A stretch of DNA of 64,000 nt from Sphingobacteriaceae bacterium (GTDB lineage: Bacteria; Bacteroidota; Bacteroidia; B-17B0; Aurantibacillaceae). Shown in pieces: positions 1-7,812 of this stretch (its first letter is position 1; every line of letters begins with the position of its first letter). The stretch lies in assembly GCA_016715905.1 (NCBI GenBank), contig JADJXI010000004.1, forward strand, positions 620,001 to 684,000, given 5' to 3'. Under the pieces are notes generated by a model. It worked only from the letters and a program-made list of their open reading frames with translations. It was not told the origin of the DNA and ran no database searches. Position numbers and translations under genes: made by a program.

Positions 1-327
1 CTTAAAATAATCCAAGAAATTGATGCCGGAGCGACCTAATAAATTATGTTTCATTTTTTGAGCAGTTACATTTCTCTCTTTTGATTGAGCTTCTAATGAC
101 ATGGATTGTGCCTCAGCAAGTTTAGTAGTAATAAAATTATTTATCCGTTGCATGTTTTGATGCCCTCGTGTTACCTGCTGTGCCTTTTCATCCCAATAGT
201 TGATATTCACTGAAATACCCAGAGAAATGAATTTGGCTTTGCGATCTGCTGTAATGCGAAGATAAAGTGGTGCCTCATTGTACGAATTCTTTTTCTGTTT
301 TCTTATTACTATTTTTGAGGTAATCAT
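1..327 (-). CDS. Tyrosine recombinase (integrase), N-terminal part, runs off the left edge
   Basis: The 109 visible codons begin MITSKIVIRKQKKN and read through an arm-type DNA-binding domain: the stretch PLYLRITADRKAKFISLGI is the beta-strand pattern of the Arm_DNA_bind domain of Bacteroidota integrases, followed by NYWDEKAQQV and the start of a helical SAM-like domain. The catalytic domain with its R-H-R-Y residues lies outside the window. The ATG at 325-327 is the only sensible start. Family knowledge: these enzymes integrate and excise conjugative or mobilizable elements. The direct repeats GGGTACAAC just upstream (372-392) resemble arm sites for it. Whether the element extends only leftward or also covers the downstream genes cannot be decided here. 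Confidence 0.8.
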   Translation of the reverse strand, partial: MITSKIVIRKQKKNSYNEAPLYLRITADRKAKFISLGISVNINYWDEKAQQVTRGHQNMQRINNFITTKLAEAQSMSLEAQSKERNVTAQKMKHNLLGRSGINFLDYFK

Positions 328-371
328 GTTGGTTTATTTTATTTCAAAATTATATATAGAAACAAAAATAA

Positions 372-392
372 GGGTACAACAGTGGGTACAAC
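372..392. repeat. Two direct copies of GGGTACAAC, candidate integrase arm sites
   Basis: GGGTACAAC occurs at 372-380 and 384-392, 45 bp upstream of the integrase start codon. The same GGTACAA word occurs at both ends of the second island in this window (40452 and 55653), next to an integrase of the same general family. The role as arm-type binding sites is inferred. Confidence 0.4.
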
Positions 393-508
393 ATATTCAC
401 AGTTCGTATGCGTTAAACTGATTTATTTTGCATCACGAAAATTACTAAAATATTGATTAAGGGATACTTAGGTGAAAATAGACAAATATGATTTATAGCG
501 GCATAGAC

Positions 509-521
509 CCGTACGGGCTAC
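509..521 (+). other. 13-bp motif CCGTACGGGCTAC, first copy
   Basis: The 13-mer is identical to 14787-14799. Both copies are followed within 13-24 bp by a strong plus-strand terminator-like hairpin although no plus-strand gene lies upstream. It may be the 3' part of a small RNA or an attachment site; the function is unknown. Confidence 0.35.
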
Positions 522-544
522 CAAACCTTACTTGTAAAACCTCT

Positions 545-572
545 AACCCCCCTGTAAATTGGGGGGTTTTTT
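545..572 (+). terminator. Intrinsic terminator-like hairpin
   Basis: The arms AACCCCCC (545-552) and GGGGGGTT (561-568) form a perfect 8-bp stem with an 8-nt loop, followed by TTTT. It has the right polarity for a plus-strand transcript, but no plus-strand gene precedes it. The rest of the gap 328-826 shows only the arm-like repeats and the 13-bp motif. Confidence 0.6.
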
Positions 573-826
573 GTTTACTGACCTACCTTTGTTTGTTGTT
601 ATTTTACCTTGTTTTCTCACTTTTTGTTACCTAATTGTTACTTGAAGAACTTTTGATTTCATTGGTAATAGTGAATATTATCCATTGTGCTAATATAAAA
701 TCCTGAGTAACAAATTTTTGTTACTTGGTACTTGTCTACCTATTGTATATTTCAATTAGATTGACTTACTTAGTTTAAAAACAAATAAATTCATTGCCTT
801 AAACCTTTTATAAAAAAGTAATTATT

Positions 827-1024
827 ATGAAAAATTTAATATATATTTTCTTTGGGGTTTTAATTGGTTGTAGAGAATCCAATGCTGAGTTAGAACTTCA
901 AAGGTTAAAAGATAGTCTATATCCTAATGATGGGATAACCAAAGAAGAAATGCTTAAAATGGAAAAACGAGCTAAAGAAGTTACTGATTCAATAGCAGAC
1001 TTAATTTCAAAAGAAAGAAAGTAA
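827..1024 (+). CDS. Small putative lipoprotein (65 aa)
   Basis: The protein begins MKNLIYIFFGVLIGC, a short signal with a lipobox (VLIGC), so the mature protein would start at Cys15. The remainder is a charged, probably helical segment (LELQRLKDSLYPNDG, then KEEMLKMEKRAKEVTDSI). Family and function are not recognised. It stands alone, transcribed toward the convergent TAC operon. Such small lipoproteins are common in Bacteroidota; the call rests on the signal sequence and the clean isolated frame. Confidence 0.5.
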   Translation: MKNLIYIFFGVLIGCRESNAELELQRLKDSLYPNDGITKEEMLKMEKRAKEVTDSIADLISKERK

Positions 1025-1095
1025 GAGTCGTATTATTCCAACATCAAATTACCTTCATTTATCAAATTTAATAATGTAACCTAAATCATTATGAT

Positions 1096-1581
1096 TTACA
1101 TTACATTTCTTTGCTCAAACAATTTTTGTGGATTTATAATTTCTAGTAATGTTCCACTGTATAACGTGCCCTTTAATTTTTCAAAAAGAATCCCTCTTAA
1201 TGTAGAATATGAAATTGAAATTAATGATAAGACAAGATTGTGATCATTTGGATTTATAAATTTTAAAATTTCATTTTCAGAATAAACCAGTCGTTCTAGT
1301 TCTTCAACTTTGAAAATAAAAAGTGCCTCACCATCCAAATTCTTTTCACTAGTTTCTTTTATAAATCCAAAAAAGATTAATACAATTAGGATTTCACTCT
1401 TCTTAGTATTAAAGGTAATCTTAGGATAAACTTTATACTCACAAAAATCTGTTTTGCTATTATCAAACCTCTGTTTAGGCTCAATAAAAGAAAATTTTCT
1501 TACACTAGCAAAATTTAAAGAAAATTTAACCGGTGAAACTGGAGACACTTTTTTTAGTTTTCTTTTAGGCATTAATGACAT
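1096..1581 (-). CDS. SecB-like chaperone, third gene of a putative toxin-antitoxin-chaperone (TAC) operon
   Basis: The 161-aa protein has beta-strand-rich segments (residues 49-75 and 82-98) and then a C-terminal half with the layout of the SecB fold: a strand ending in VEELERLV, a helix LISISYSTLRGILFEKLKGT (residues 120-139), and the tail YSGTLLEIINPQKLF (141-155). In SecB and Rv1957 the same place holds an arginine-containing helix, a short loop and a hydrophobic xPxxxx(I/F)NxxxLF-like tail. The start overlaps the antitoxin end by 17 bp, implying translational coupling. Known biology: in TAC systems the chaperone binds the antitoxin's C-terminal addiction segment and lets it neutralise the toxin. 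The assignment is by eye from motif layout and operon order; a structure search would settle it. Confidence 0.55.
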   Translation of the reverse strand: MSLMPKRKLKKVSPVSPVKFSLNFASVRKFSFIEPKQRFDNSKTDFCEYKVYPKITFNTKKSEILIVLIFFGFIKETSEKNLDGEALFIFKVEELERLVYSENEILKFINPNDHNLVLSLISISYSTLRGILFEKLKGTLYSGTLLEIINPQKLFEQRNVM

Positions 1582-2035
1582 AAGGTGTTATTGGCTCGCC
1601 AACTTTATTAGATTCATAATTCTCATTAGACTTATAACTAATTTTAATTATTTTAGCTGTTTTTTCTTTAATTTCATTTCTTGAATCACTCATGTCCTCA
1701 TAAAATTCTTCCTTTTTTTCATTTGAAGATTCTAATTCAACATAATTTAAAACAAATTTTACATTAAATGTCCTTTGAATTTTAGCCATTAAATTAAGAT
1801 TAATCTTCTTGTCACCATTAAATAACTGTGTTACATAACTTTTAGAAACATCCAATCGCTTTGCTAATTCTGATTTAGACATAGAATTATTGAGCAACAT
1901 CAATTTATGAACTTGATATACAAAATCTTGATTAATGAATTTCTCATCTTTCTTCAGCAATTCATTATCATCATATTCTGGGTTTTCTAAAAAGTCAAAA
2001 AAGTTAATAATTGATTTATTTGTTGGTTTTTTCAT
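1565..2035 (-). CDS. HTH (XRE/HigA-like) antitoxin with C-terminal extension
   Basis: Residues 52-95 form a lambda-repressor-type helix-turn-helix: MSKSELAKRLDVSKSYVTQL, then NLNLMAKIQRTFNV. The remaining about 60 residues form a polar, lysine- and glutamate-rich tail ending in a hydrophobic stretch (GEPITPYVINA). In TAC systems such a tail is the chaperone addiction domain (ChAD), so the arrangement fits. The gene overlaps the upstream toxin by 20 bp and the downstream SecB-like gene by 17 bp, in the order toxin, antitoxin, chaperone. It probably also represses the operon by binding its promoter. As a plain XRE regulator it is certain; the antitoxin role is inferred from context. Confidence 0.7.
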   Translation of the reverse strand: MKKPTNKSIINFFDFLENPEYDDNELLKKDEKFINQDFVYQVHKLMLLNNSMSKSELAKRLDVSKSYVTQLFNGDKKINLNLMAKIQRTFNVKFVLNYVELESSNEKKEEFYEDMSDSRNEIKEKTAKIIKISYKSNENYESNKVGEPITPYVINA

Positions 2036-2516
2036 TTTTTAATACTTTTTTATCATAATCTTGAATACTATTAAAGAAAGTGAAATCGGTACGTGCTAAA
2101 CTTTCAATAATCGGCACAATTTTTTTATTAGTTGCTTTCTGAAAATTTTTATGTTTATATGTTTTTGAAAGAACAATCTTTTTTTTCTCTTTTTCACCAC
2201 TTATTTCCTTACAATAAATTCTTGAATTAATTGCACCAGAAAATTTCATGGCTGTTATACCTTTTGCTTTCTCTGAAATATCTTCTCTACCATATATAGA
2301 TTCATTTATTTGGTTTGAAAATATGGTATATAGTATTTGGTCAAATTTATCCCTGTTAAGTTTTATTATTTCTTGTATCTCATTAAAGTCTGATTCAACA
2401 TCAAAGTATATCTCAACATTATTTATATTAAGATCTTTGAATTGAGGGTGATTCCTCTTTAAATTCAAACAATTGTGCCTAACTGCATTCTTTCTATTTC
2501 TTATTTCTTTATTCAC
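2016..2516 (-). CDS. RelE/HigB-like toxin candidate, first gene of the TAC operon
   Basis: The 166-aa protein carries the pattern GITAMKFSGAINSRIYCKE (residues 86-104). It resembles the central strands of HigB/RelE-type mRNA interferases (a ...MKF...RIYCK... block), followed by a basic segment KKKIVLSKTYKHKNFQKATN. The about 85-residue N-terminal extension is longer than classical RelE (about 95 aa). It is the promoter-proximal gene and overlaps the HTH antitoxin by 20 bp. The start codon is GTG; no ATG occurs before residue 90, and a promoter -7 box overlaps this GTG, so the true start may lie slightly downstream. Catalytic residues cannot be fixed by eye, so the toxin role is inference from motif and operon. 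Confidence 0.5.
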   Translation of the reverse strand: MNKEIRNRKNAVRHNCLNLKRNHPQFKDLNINNVEIYFDVESDFNEIQEIIKLNRDKFDQILYTIFSNQINESIYGREDISEKAKGITAMKFSGAINSRIYCKEISGEKEKKKIVLSKTYKHKNFQKATNKKIVPIIESLARTDFTFFNSIQDYDKKVLKNEKTNK

Positions 2517-2547
2517 AAAGTTAACCTATAGCTTAATTAATAGCAAG
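2516..2547 (-). promoter_or_regulatory. Candidate promoter of the TAC operon
   Basis: On the minus strand TAACTTTG (2523-2516) matches the Bacteroidota -7 consensus TAnnTTTG exactly, and TTG (2546-2544) lies about 20 bp upstream as a -33 element. The AT-rich spacer contains TTAATTAA flanked by GCT/AGC half-sites, where the HTH antitoxin could bind. The -7 box touches the GTG start of the toxin, which conflicts with that start. Confidence 0.4.
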
Positions 2548-2770
2548 TTTTTGCAAGTTTTTTTTTAATTCTTTGGCAAATGTATTTTTCAGTCCTCTAA
2601 GCTACTGCTTTTCAGGAATCCTCAAAAGTACTAATCTCTGATAATGAAAACTCATTATTTATGCTCTATAACTTCAAAAAGTGTTTAAACCATCTTTCAA
2701 GCTCGATATTCCTTAAGCTTGGAAACCGCACGAACGGACAGGGACTCAATGAAAATTGAGAGCACGGTTG

Positions 2771-2858
2771 CACGGATTGCAAATCCGCGCTAACGGGTTG
2801 TGACTGATTCCGCAGGATTACAAATCCTGCGGAGCAGAGGAATCCTGCGGAGCAGAGG
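2771..2858. repeat. REP-like palindromic repeat cluster
   Basis: The gap 2517-2930 holds no gene but several palindromes: CGGATTGCAAATCCG (2773-2787); a 23-bp palindrome with arms CCGCAGGATT and AATCCTGCGG around ACA (2810-2832); and a partial repeat ATCCTGCGGAGCAGAGG given twice (2824-2858). A smaller CTCAAT/ATTGAG hairpin lies at 2745-2760. The 23-bp palindrome is identical to 18447-18469, and related copies occur at 16546 and 40302. It behaves like a dispersed REP/BIME-type element. Confidence 0.6.
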
Positions 2859-2874
2859 TACAAACAAGAGAAAT

Positions 2875-2907
2875 AAAAAAGCCTTTCCTGGTTAGGAAAA
2901 GCTTTTG
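2875..2907 (-). terminator. Terminator of the collagen-like protein gene
   Basis: On the minus strand an AAAAGCTTTTCCT arm pairs with AGGAAAGGCTTTT across a 4-nt loop (one mismatch) and runs into a T-rich tail. It lies 24 bp after the stop codon at 2931. Confidence 0.6.
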
Positions 2908-2930
2908 AAATACCAAATTTTAGATAAAAA

Positions 2931-4781
2931 CTATTTTGACTCTTTACTATTCGATTTATTTACGAAAGATTTTTGTTCAGCCACACTAGGTTTTGAAAAG
3001 TGTGGAGGTAAAGGCCCTGGCTTGTAATTCTTTTTGAAACTAGCCCAAAACTGAACGCATTCTTCATAATCAATTGGAGTTGGCTCTGCATAATAAGAAT
3101 ATTGACGAGTGTCTCCTGGGCCCCAAAGCGGATCGTTTCCGAATCGGTGATCTTGAAAGTGTACACGTTTAGCAATTACACGATAAGAAAATGGTGCATT
3201 TGAAGTACCGTTGTTTCTTTCTTTTACCACAAATGATGTTTTATTTTTTGTTACATAAACATCCTGTGATTCTCCTTCCATTTGAACAAAAACTCTTAAT
3301 GGATGCTTGTCATCTATAACTACTGTTTCTAAAAACAGAGCATCTAAATTAATGGTTATCTGACCATTATTTAGTTGACCACTACCAAAATCTTCAAACC
3401 ATACTTCCGGTGATTCCATGCAATACAATAATTGATTTCCTTTTGTTGTAGGAATAGAACCGGATTTAGTTCCGTTTGATATTACATGATTTCCGTTATA
3501 ATATCCACTGTAATTTGCGTTATTGGCAACCATACCGGCCACACCTATATCAAGATTTCCGGTTGGAAGATTACCATTAAATCCAACGCCTAAAACTCCA
3601 ATTCCAAATGCATTTCCATTATATAGTCCAAATACACCAACACGAGTATTTCCTGTTGTACTATTATTGTTACCTACAACACCATATCCACCATTTGTTC
3701 CAGAAGCTTGCCATTCTCCAGTTACACCAGAAGAAATTGTGGAGGAATTGGTTGATGCATTATATCCATAAACACCACTTCCCGTTCCTGAACCACCGGT
3801 TTCTCCGGCGATTGTTGGCCATGCACTATTAACACCCGGAGGGCAAATTCCGCTTAAAGCTGAGCCACCGCCTGCTGAAATCCCTTGTACTCCATGAATC
3901 CAAGTACCGTTTGAGGTAACTGCAACTAAACCATTTGTGTAGGTAGGAGCGTTTGAACCCCAAAGTAAACGTCCTTGTGTATCCATTCTACCTCGCTGAA
4001 TATTATTGGTGTAAAAATCTGTATTAAAATTTGTAGTACTACCTAAAATTCCTGTTGCTGCTAAAGCATTACCTGTAGTAACCCATCCGTTAGTAACAGA
4101 TGGACCCGGTACACCTTGAGGACCTTGAGGGCCGGCAGGACCTGCAGGACCTGTAGCACCAGTTGCTCCTGCAGGACCTTGAGGACCGGCAGGACCCGCA
4201 ACTCCGGCAGGACCTTGAGGACCCGCAGGACCGGTTGCTCCTGTAGCTCCTGTAGCTCCTGTTGCTCCTGTTGCACCCGTTGCTCCTGTTGGTCCGGCTA
4301 CACCTTGTGCACCTTGAGGTCCGGCAGGACCAGTTGCTCCCGGTGAACCGGCAGGACCTTGAGGACCGGCTGGACCCGCAGGACCGTTAGCTGAATATAA
4401 AGCATAAGGTACGCTAAGAAACTGAGATGTTCCCATAGCGAGAAATCCGGATCCGAAGTCTACTTCCTGCTCAATAAATTTATTATTTACACCCCAATTT
4501 ATTCCGGAAAATGTTCCCATAATAATAGAACCTGTTCCTAAATTTAAATTATATAAACCGTAAGGGCTTGTAGTAACACTATGGGTTTCTTGATAAACGA
4601 TGGTTCCATTTTGTGTAACATCCCGAATGCTGATTCTAACCGTTAAGGCCTGATTAGCCAAGGCAACGCCCGCATTATCACGAGCAATACCCTGGTACTT
4701 CATGGATTGAGGAATTTGTGCAAATAATGTACCAATACTTGCAAACAACCCGATTGCGATACTTAATAATTGTTTTTTCAT
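2931..4781 (-). CDS. Secreted collagen-like (GXY repeat) surface protein
   Basis: The 616-aa protein starts with a signal peptide (MKKQLLSIAIGLFASIGTLFAQ) and an N-terminal domain of about 110 residues (QIPQSMKYQGIARDNAGVAL...) common to Bacteroidota surface proteins. About 32 Gly-X-Y triplets follow (residues about 131-227; GPAGPQGPAG, GATGATGATG), forming a collagen-like triple helix. A glycine- and asparagine-rich beta region comes next. The C-terminal domain (MESPEVWFEDFGSGQLNNG through SYRVIAKRVHFQDHRFG) resembles the end domain of bacterial tail-fibre-like or collagen-like proteins. No T9SS sorting tail is visible. A terminator follows the stop. The surface or adhesive role is inferred. 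Confidence 0.75.
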   Translation of the reverse strand: MKKQLLSIAIGLFASIGTLFAQIPQSMKYQGIARDNAGVALANQALTVRISIRDVTQNGTIVYQETHSVTTSPYGLYNLNLGTGSIIMGTFSGINWGVNNKFIEQEVDFGSGFLAMGTSQFLSVPYALYSANGPAGPAGPQGPAGSPGATGPAGPQGAQGVAGPTGATGATGATGATGATGATGPAGPQGPAGVAGPAGPQGPAGATGATGPAGPAGPQGPQGVPGPSVTNGWVTTGNALAATGILGSTTNFNTDFYTNNIQRGRMDTQGRLLWGSNAPTYTNGLVAVTSNGTWIHGVQGISAGGGSALSGICPPGVNSAWPTIAGETGGSGTGSGVYGYNASTNSSTISSGVTGEWQASGTNGGYGVVGNNNSTTGNTRVGVFGLYNGNAFGIGVLGVGFNGNLPTGNLDIGVAGMVANNANYSGYYNGNHVISNGTKSGSIPTTKGNQLLYCMESPEVWFEDFGSGQLNNGQITINLDALFLETVVIDDKHPLRVFVQMEGESQDVYVTKNKTSFVVKERNNGTSNAPFSYRVIAKRVHFQDHRFGNDPLWGPGDTRQYSYYAEPTPIDYEECVQFWASFKKNYKPGPLPPHFSKPSVAEQKSFVNKSNSKESK

Positions 4782-4790
4782 ATTTTGATT

Positions 4791-5285
4791 TTAATTTACT
4801 TTAGTGATTTTAACTGCTTTTAAAAAATTAGCATTGCTAACTCTTAGGAAATAATTGCCGGCAGCAGCTTCGTTTATTTTTATTTCTAATTTATAAGATG
4901 ATTCGGTTACCTCCATATTAGTTGTATAAATAAGTTTGCCAACAGCATCATTTAAATCTATGTTGTACTTTCCCGCTTTAAGACCTTCCAGATTTACATT
5001 TAAAATTTCCTTTACCGGATTTGGATAAATTAAAATCTGAACCTCCTCACCTTGTTGTTTAATGAGAGTGTTTAATCCGATTTCGGGTTGATGAAAACCC
5101 ATGGTTGTAATATTTCCTCCATTGGTATAAGATTCACTTACCGGTTCGCCGATCGACCAGGAGATTGATCCGTTGGTTAAGGAAGAAAAACCACCATCGT
5201 TAGATAATAAGACAGGGGTTACTGTTTGTGATTGAAAAGAAATAAACCCGAAAAGTAGAACAATGAAAAAAAAGAAGTGTTTCAT
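4791..5285 (-). CDS. Small secreted protein with T9SS sorting domain
   Basis: The start was set at ATG 5283-5285 because it gives a clean signal peptide (MKHFFFFIVLLFGFISFQSQ); the frame is open 10 codons further up. The mature N-terminal region (LSNDGGFSSLTNGSISWSIGEP) is a short module often found before T9SS tails. Residues about 80-164 are a typical C-terminal sorting domain: ILIYPNPVKEILNVNLEG, then GKLIYTTNMEV and AAGNYFLRVSNANFLKAVKITKV. It lies 9 bp upstream of the collagen-like gene on the same strand, so the two are probably co-transcribed. No enzymatic domain is seen. Confidence 0.7.
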   Translation of the reverse strand: MKHFFFFIVLLFGFISFQSQTVTPVLLSNDGGFSSLTNGSISWSIGEPVSESYTNGGNITTMGFHQPEIGLNTLIKQQGEEVQILIYPNPVKEILNVNLEGLKAGKYNIDLNDAVGKLIYTTNMEVTESSYKLEIKINEAAAGNYFLRVSNANFLKAVKITKVN

Positions 5286-5552
5286 ATTATAATTTTTATA
5301 TATTAAATGTAGCATTTTATTGGATACTCAAATGTTAAAAATAAATATTAGAAATTAATGTTTAAAATTAATACGGTTTACCTCTTCAAACCGATTTGCA
5401 GTTATTACTTGAAATTTTTTTAAAATTAAAATTATTTATTTCTATACTAAAAAAATAGTTCTTAAAATTATATTTTCTATTATATGAATTTAATTGGATT
5501 TAGGTATTGGTATGCTTCTGTGAATAATTGGTTAGGGGTATTTATCGCTTGG

Positions 5553-5771
5553 TTATATAAAACGTTTAATAAAATCGGATTTGCGATGTCGACTCAACTT
5601 TATTAATTTTTCGTCTGCCATTTCAATTAGCTCTTCTGCCTTATTATAAGACTTAACATGTCTAAGATTTATTATAGTGCTTTGATGAGCACGAAAAAAT
5701 CCGAAATCATTCAGTAAATCTTCGTATTCTCCTAATGTTTTGCTGGTGGTTATTTTTTTTGAATCACTCAT
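5553..5771 (-). pseudogene. Duplicated LytTR DNA-binding fragment of the response regulator at 7063
   Basis: The 72 codons match the last 72 residues of the LytTR response regulator at 7063-7812 almost residue for residue (MSDSKKITTSKTLGEYE(D/E)LLNDFGFFRAHQ..., ending DFIKRFI). DNA similarity is high over the whole block, including the bases just past the stop, and ceases exactly at the internal Met. There is no receiver domain. It is a partial duplication placed on the other side of the MORN-repeat gene. It may still make a free LytTR domain, since the copied Met codon supplies a start; relic or orphan DNA-binding protein cannot be told apart here. Confidence 0.65.
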
Positions 5772-5828
5772 AATTGTCCCACATTATTTATTTTAGTAGA
5801 CTTGGTATATATTTTTTCCTCCAAAGAC

Positions 5829-6953
5829 CTATTTTTCCTCTTCTCCTTTTACATAAAATATTTTTTCTGTTACCTTACCTTTTGCATCGTATTTTTTCCA
5901 TTCACCTTCCTTATATCCATCTTTGAATGCTCCTTCTTCGTACAAACTCCCATCTTTATTGAAGTTCTTGTATGAGCCATTTTGTTTGTCATCTTTGTAG
6001 CTCGTTATTGTTTTAACTTTTCCATTTTCAATAAAGTAATATATTTCCTGTCCATCCTTTTTTGCATTAATGAAATCAGTTTCTTTCCATTTTTTACCAC
6101 TTTGGTATTCAATCATTTTGCCGTTTCTTTGCCCATCTACATTTTGCTCTTCCATTGTTAAAGCTCCACTTTTGTAATATTTTGTTTTACCATTATACTT
6201 TCCGTTTTTATAATCGGCAGAATAAGTAACTAAACCATTTTCATCAAAAGTTTTTATAGTCCCATCAAATTCTCCGTCTTTATAACTTTCTTCTTTTTCA
6301 ACTTTACCTGCACTTTTTCCACCTTTACCATAATATATCCAAACACCCACTTTTTTGCCATTATCGTATTGTCCGGTTTTGTACACAAGGCCATCTCCAC
6401 CTTTTTCTTCATAAGGTCCATTAGATAATTCTTTGTTAGGTACAACATCTTTTACTCTTTTTACATTTGATTCTCCGGTTTCATTAGAGTTAGTATTTCC
6501 TTCAAGCCAATCAGTTAACTTATCGGCACATTCGCATTCCACAGGCGAAGCTGCACCTTCTACAAATGCTCCTGAAAATCCTCCGTACACTCCTCCGCCT
6601 TGGTAAGCTTTGCCTATTTTTAAGTAGGCAACTTTACACTTGCCATTTTTCTTCACGATTATTGCTTTAACTTTATATTGTTTCTCTATAATGTTGCCGA
6701 GCCCATCTCGAAGAATAATAGTGTTGTTATCATAGACGTGGCGTTTATATGTTCCAAATGGCCCACCAATTCCTAATCCTATTTTTTCTTCCCACACTTT
6801 TTTACACATTTTAGCAATTTCATAATTTATTTGTCTTTCAGTATTTTCTGGAACCAAATCCTCGCATTTTACTGAAACAAAAATGCTTCCTGATTGTGCT
6901 ATAATAAAAAAGGGAAATAATAAAGAAACAATTAAAATATATTTTTTTTTCAT
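5829..6953 (-). CDS. Secreted MORN-repeat protein (YwqK-like)
   Basis: The 374-aa protein has a signal peptide (MKKKYILIVSLLFPFFIIAQ), a unique N-terminal domain of about 150 residues containing a glycine patch (GGGVYGGFSGAFVEGAAS), and then about eight MORN-variant repeats of about 22 residues (YKNGKYNGKTKYYKSGAL, KDDKQNGSYKNFNKDGSL, KDGYKEGEWKKYDAKGKV). Such repeats define the COG2849/YwqK family, often annotated as an antitoxin component but mostly of unknown role in Bacteroidota. It sits between the LytTR regulator and its duplicated fragment, so the duplication spans it. It may be a target of the neighbouring two-component system; that is inference. Confidence 0.7.
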   Translation of the reverse strand: MKKKYILIVSLLFPFFIIAQSGSIFVSVKCEDLVPENTERQINYEIAKMCKKVWEEKIGLGIGGPFGTYKRHVYDNNTIILRDGLGNIIEKQYKVKAIIVKKNGKCKVAYLKIGKAYQGGGVYGGFSGAFVEGAASPVECECADKLTDWLEGNTNSNETGESNVKRVKDVVPNKELSNGPYEEKGGDGLVYKTGQYDNGKKVGVWIYYGKGGKSAGKVEKEESYKDGEFDGTIKTFDENGLVTYSADYKNGKYNGKTKYYKSGALTMEEQNVDGQRNGKMIEYQSGKKWKETDFINAKKDGQEIYYFIENGKVKTITSYKDDKQNGSYKNFNKDGSLYEEGAFKDGYKEGEWKKYDAKGKVTEKIFYVKGEEEK

Positions 6954-7062
6954 AAATAAGGTTTAATAGTAACTAAACTACAAGTATTTTGAGAGATAAA
7001 AGATGTTTTTTTTTGCCTTGACCCGAATCATGAACGGATGGTAGTATTTAATTATCGGTTGG

Positions 7063-7812
7063 TTATATAAAGCGTTTAATAAAATCAGCTTTTCGGTGTC
7101 TGCTTAATTTTATTAGTTCACCATCTCCCATCTCAATTAGCTCTTCCGCCTTCTTATATGATTTCACGTGTCTAAGATTTATTACTGTACTTTGATGAGC
7201 CCGAAAGAAACCAAAATCATTCAGCAACTCTTCGTATTCTCCCAGGGTTTTACTGGTGGTTATTTTTTTCGAATCACTCATGATAAAATGCGTATAGTTG
7301 CGATCCCCTTCCAATCTCATAATGTTTTCAATATTTAAAACCTGAAATCCCTCCATGTTTGTAACAACCAGTTTTTTTATTTTGCGGTCATCACCATAAT
7401 TTTCAACCAACACTTTGAAGCGTTGATCAACACCTTTTTTTATTATTTGCAAATGGCTTTCTAATTTTTCAATGAGTGCACGTATTTCGGAGGTTTTTAC
7501 AGGTTTCAGAAGATATCCAAATGCACTAAACTGAAAAGCTTTTACAGCGTAATCATCGTGAGCAGTAATAAAAATTACTTCAAAATTTGTCTCATCTTTT
7601 GTCTTTTCAAGTACATCAAAGCCAGTACCGGAGGGCATTTTTATATCCAAAAAAACAAGATCGGGCTTGTGCTTTTTAATAGCTTGTACTCCGCTTTCAA
7701 CATCATCAGCTTCGGCAACTATATTGATTGTTTGATTGAAATATTTAATAAGCTGGCTTCTTAGTAAAAAGCGAGCATCCTTTTCATCGTCAATAATGAT
7801 GGCGTTTATCAT
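7063..7812 (-). CDS. LytTR-family response regulator
   Basis: The 249-aa protein has an N-terminal receiver domain (residues 1-120) with acidic pocket IIDDEKD, phospho-acceptor Asp in DLVFLDIKMPSGTGFD and the conserved Lys in LLKPVK. A LytTR DNA-binding domain follows (about 140-249; FFRAHQSTVINLRHVKSY). Its start overlaps the stop of the histidine kinase gene by 4 bp (ATGA), so the pair is translationally coupled. The family binds direct repeats upstream of target genes and is phosphorylated by LytS/His_kinase-type sensors such as its neighbour. A copy of its LytTR domain lies at 5553-5771. Confidence 0.92.
   Translation of the reverse strand: MINAIIIDDEKDARFLLRSQLIKYFNQTINIVAEADDVESGVQAIKKHKPDLVFLDIKMPSGTGFDVLEKTKDETNFEVIFITAHDDYAVKAFQFSAFGYLLKPVKTSEIRALIEKLESHLQIIKKGVDQRFKVLVENYGDDRKIKKLVVTNMEGFQVLNIENIMRLEGDRNYTHFIMSDSKKITTSKTLGEYEELLNDFGFFRAHQSTVINLRHVKSYKKAEELIEMGDGELIKLSRHRKADFIKRFI

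Noticed and set aside
500..530. The CCGTACGGGCTAC site as a tRNA 3' end (a usual integration target)
   Set aside because: No T-loop GGTTCGAAT, CCA end or cloverleaf can be drawn at either copy.
2666..2863. 65-codon minus-strand frame across the intergenic repeats
   Set aside because: It is made of the REP-like palindromes (repeated SAGFLCSAGF) and has no coding character.
3523..4346. Plus-strand open frames antisense to the collagen-like gene (TCRTCRT-like and HIHHLF-like repeats)
   Set aside because: They mirror the GXY repeat of the real minus-strand gene and have no start context or domain.
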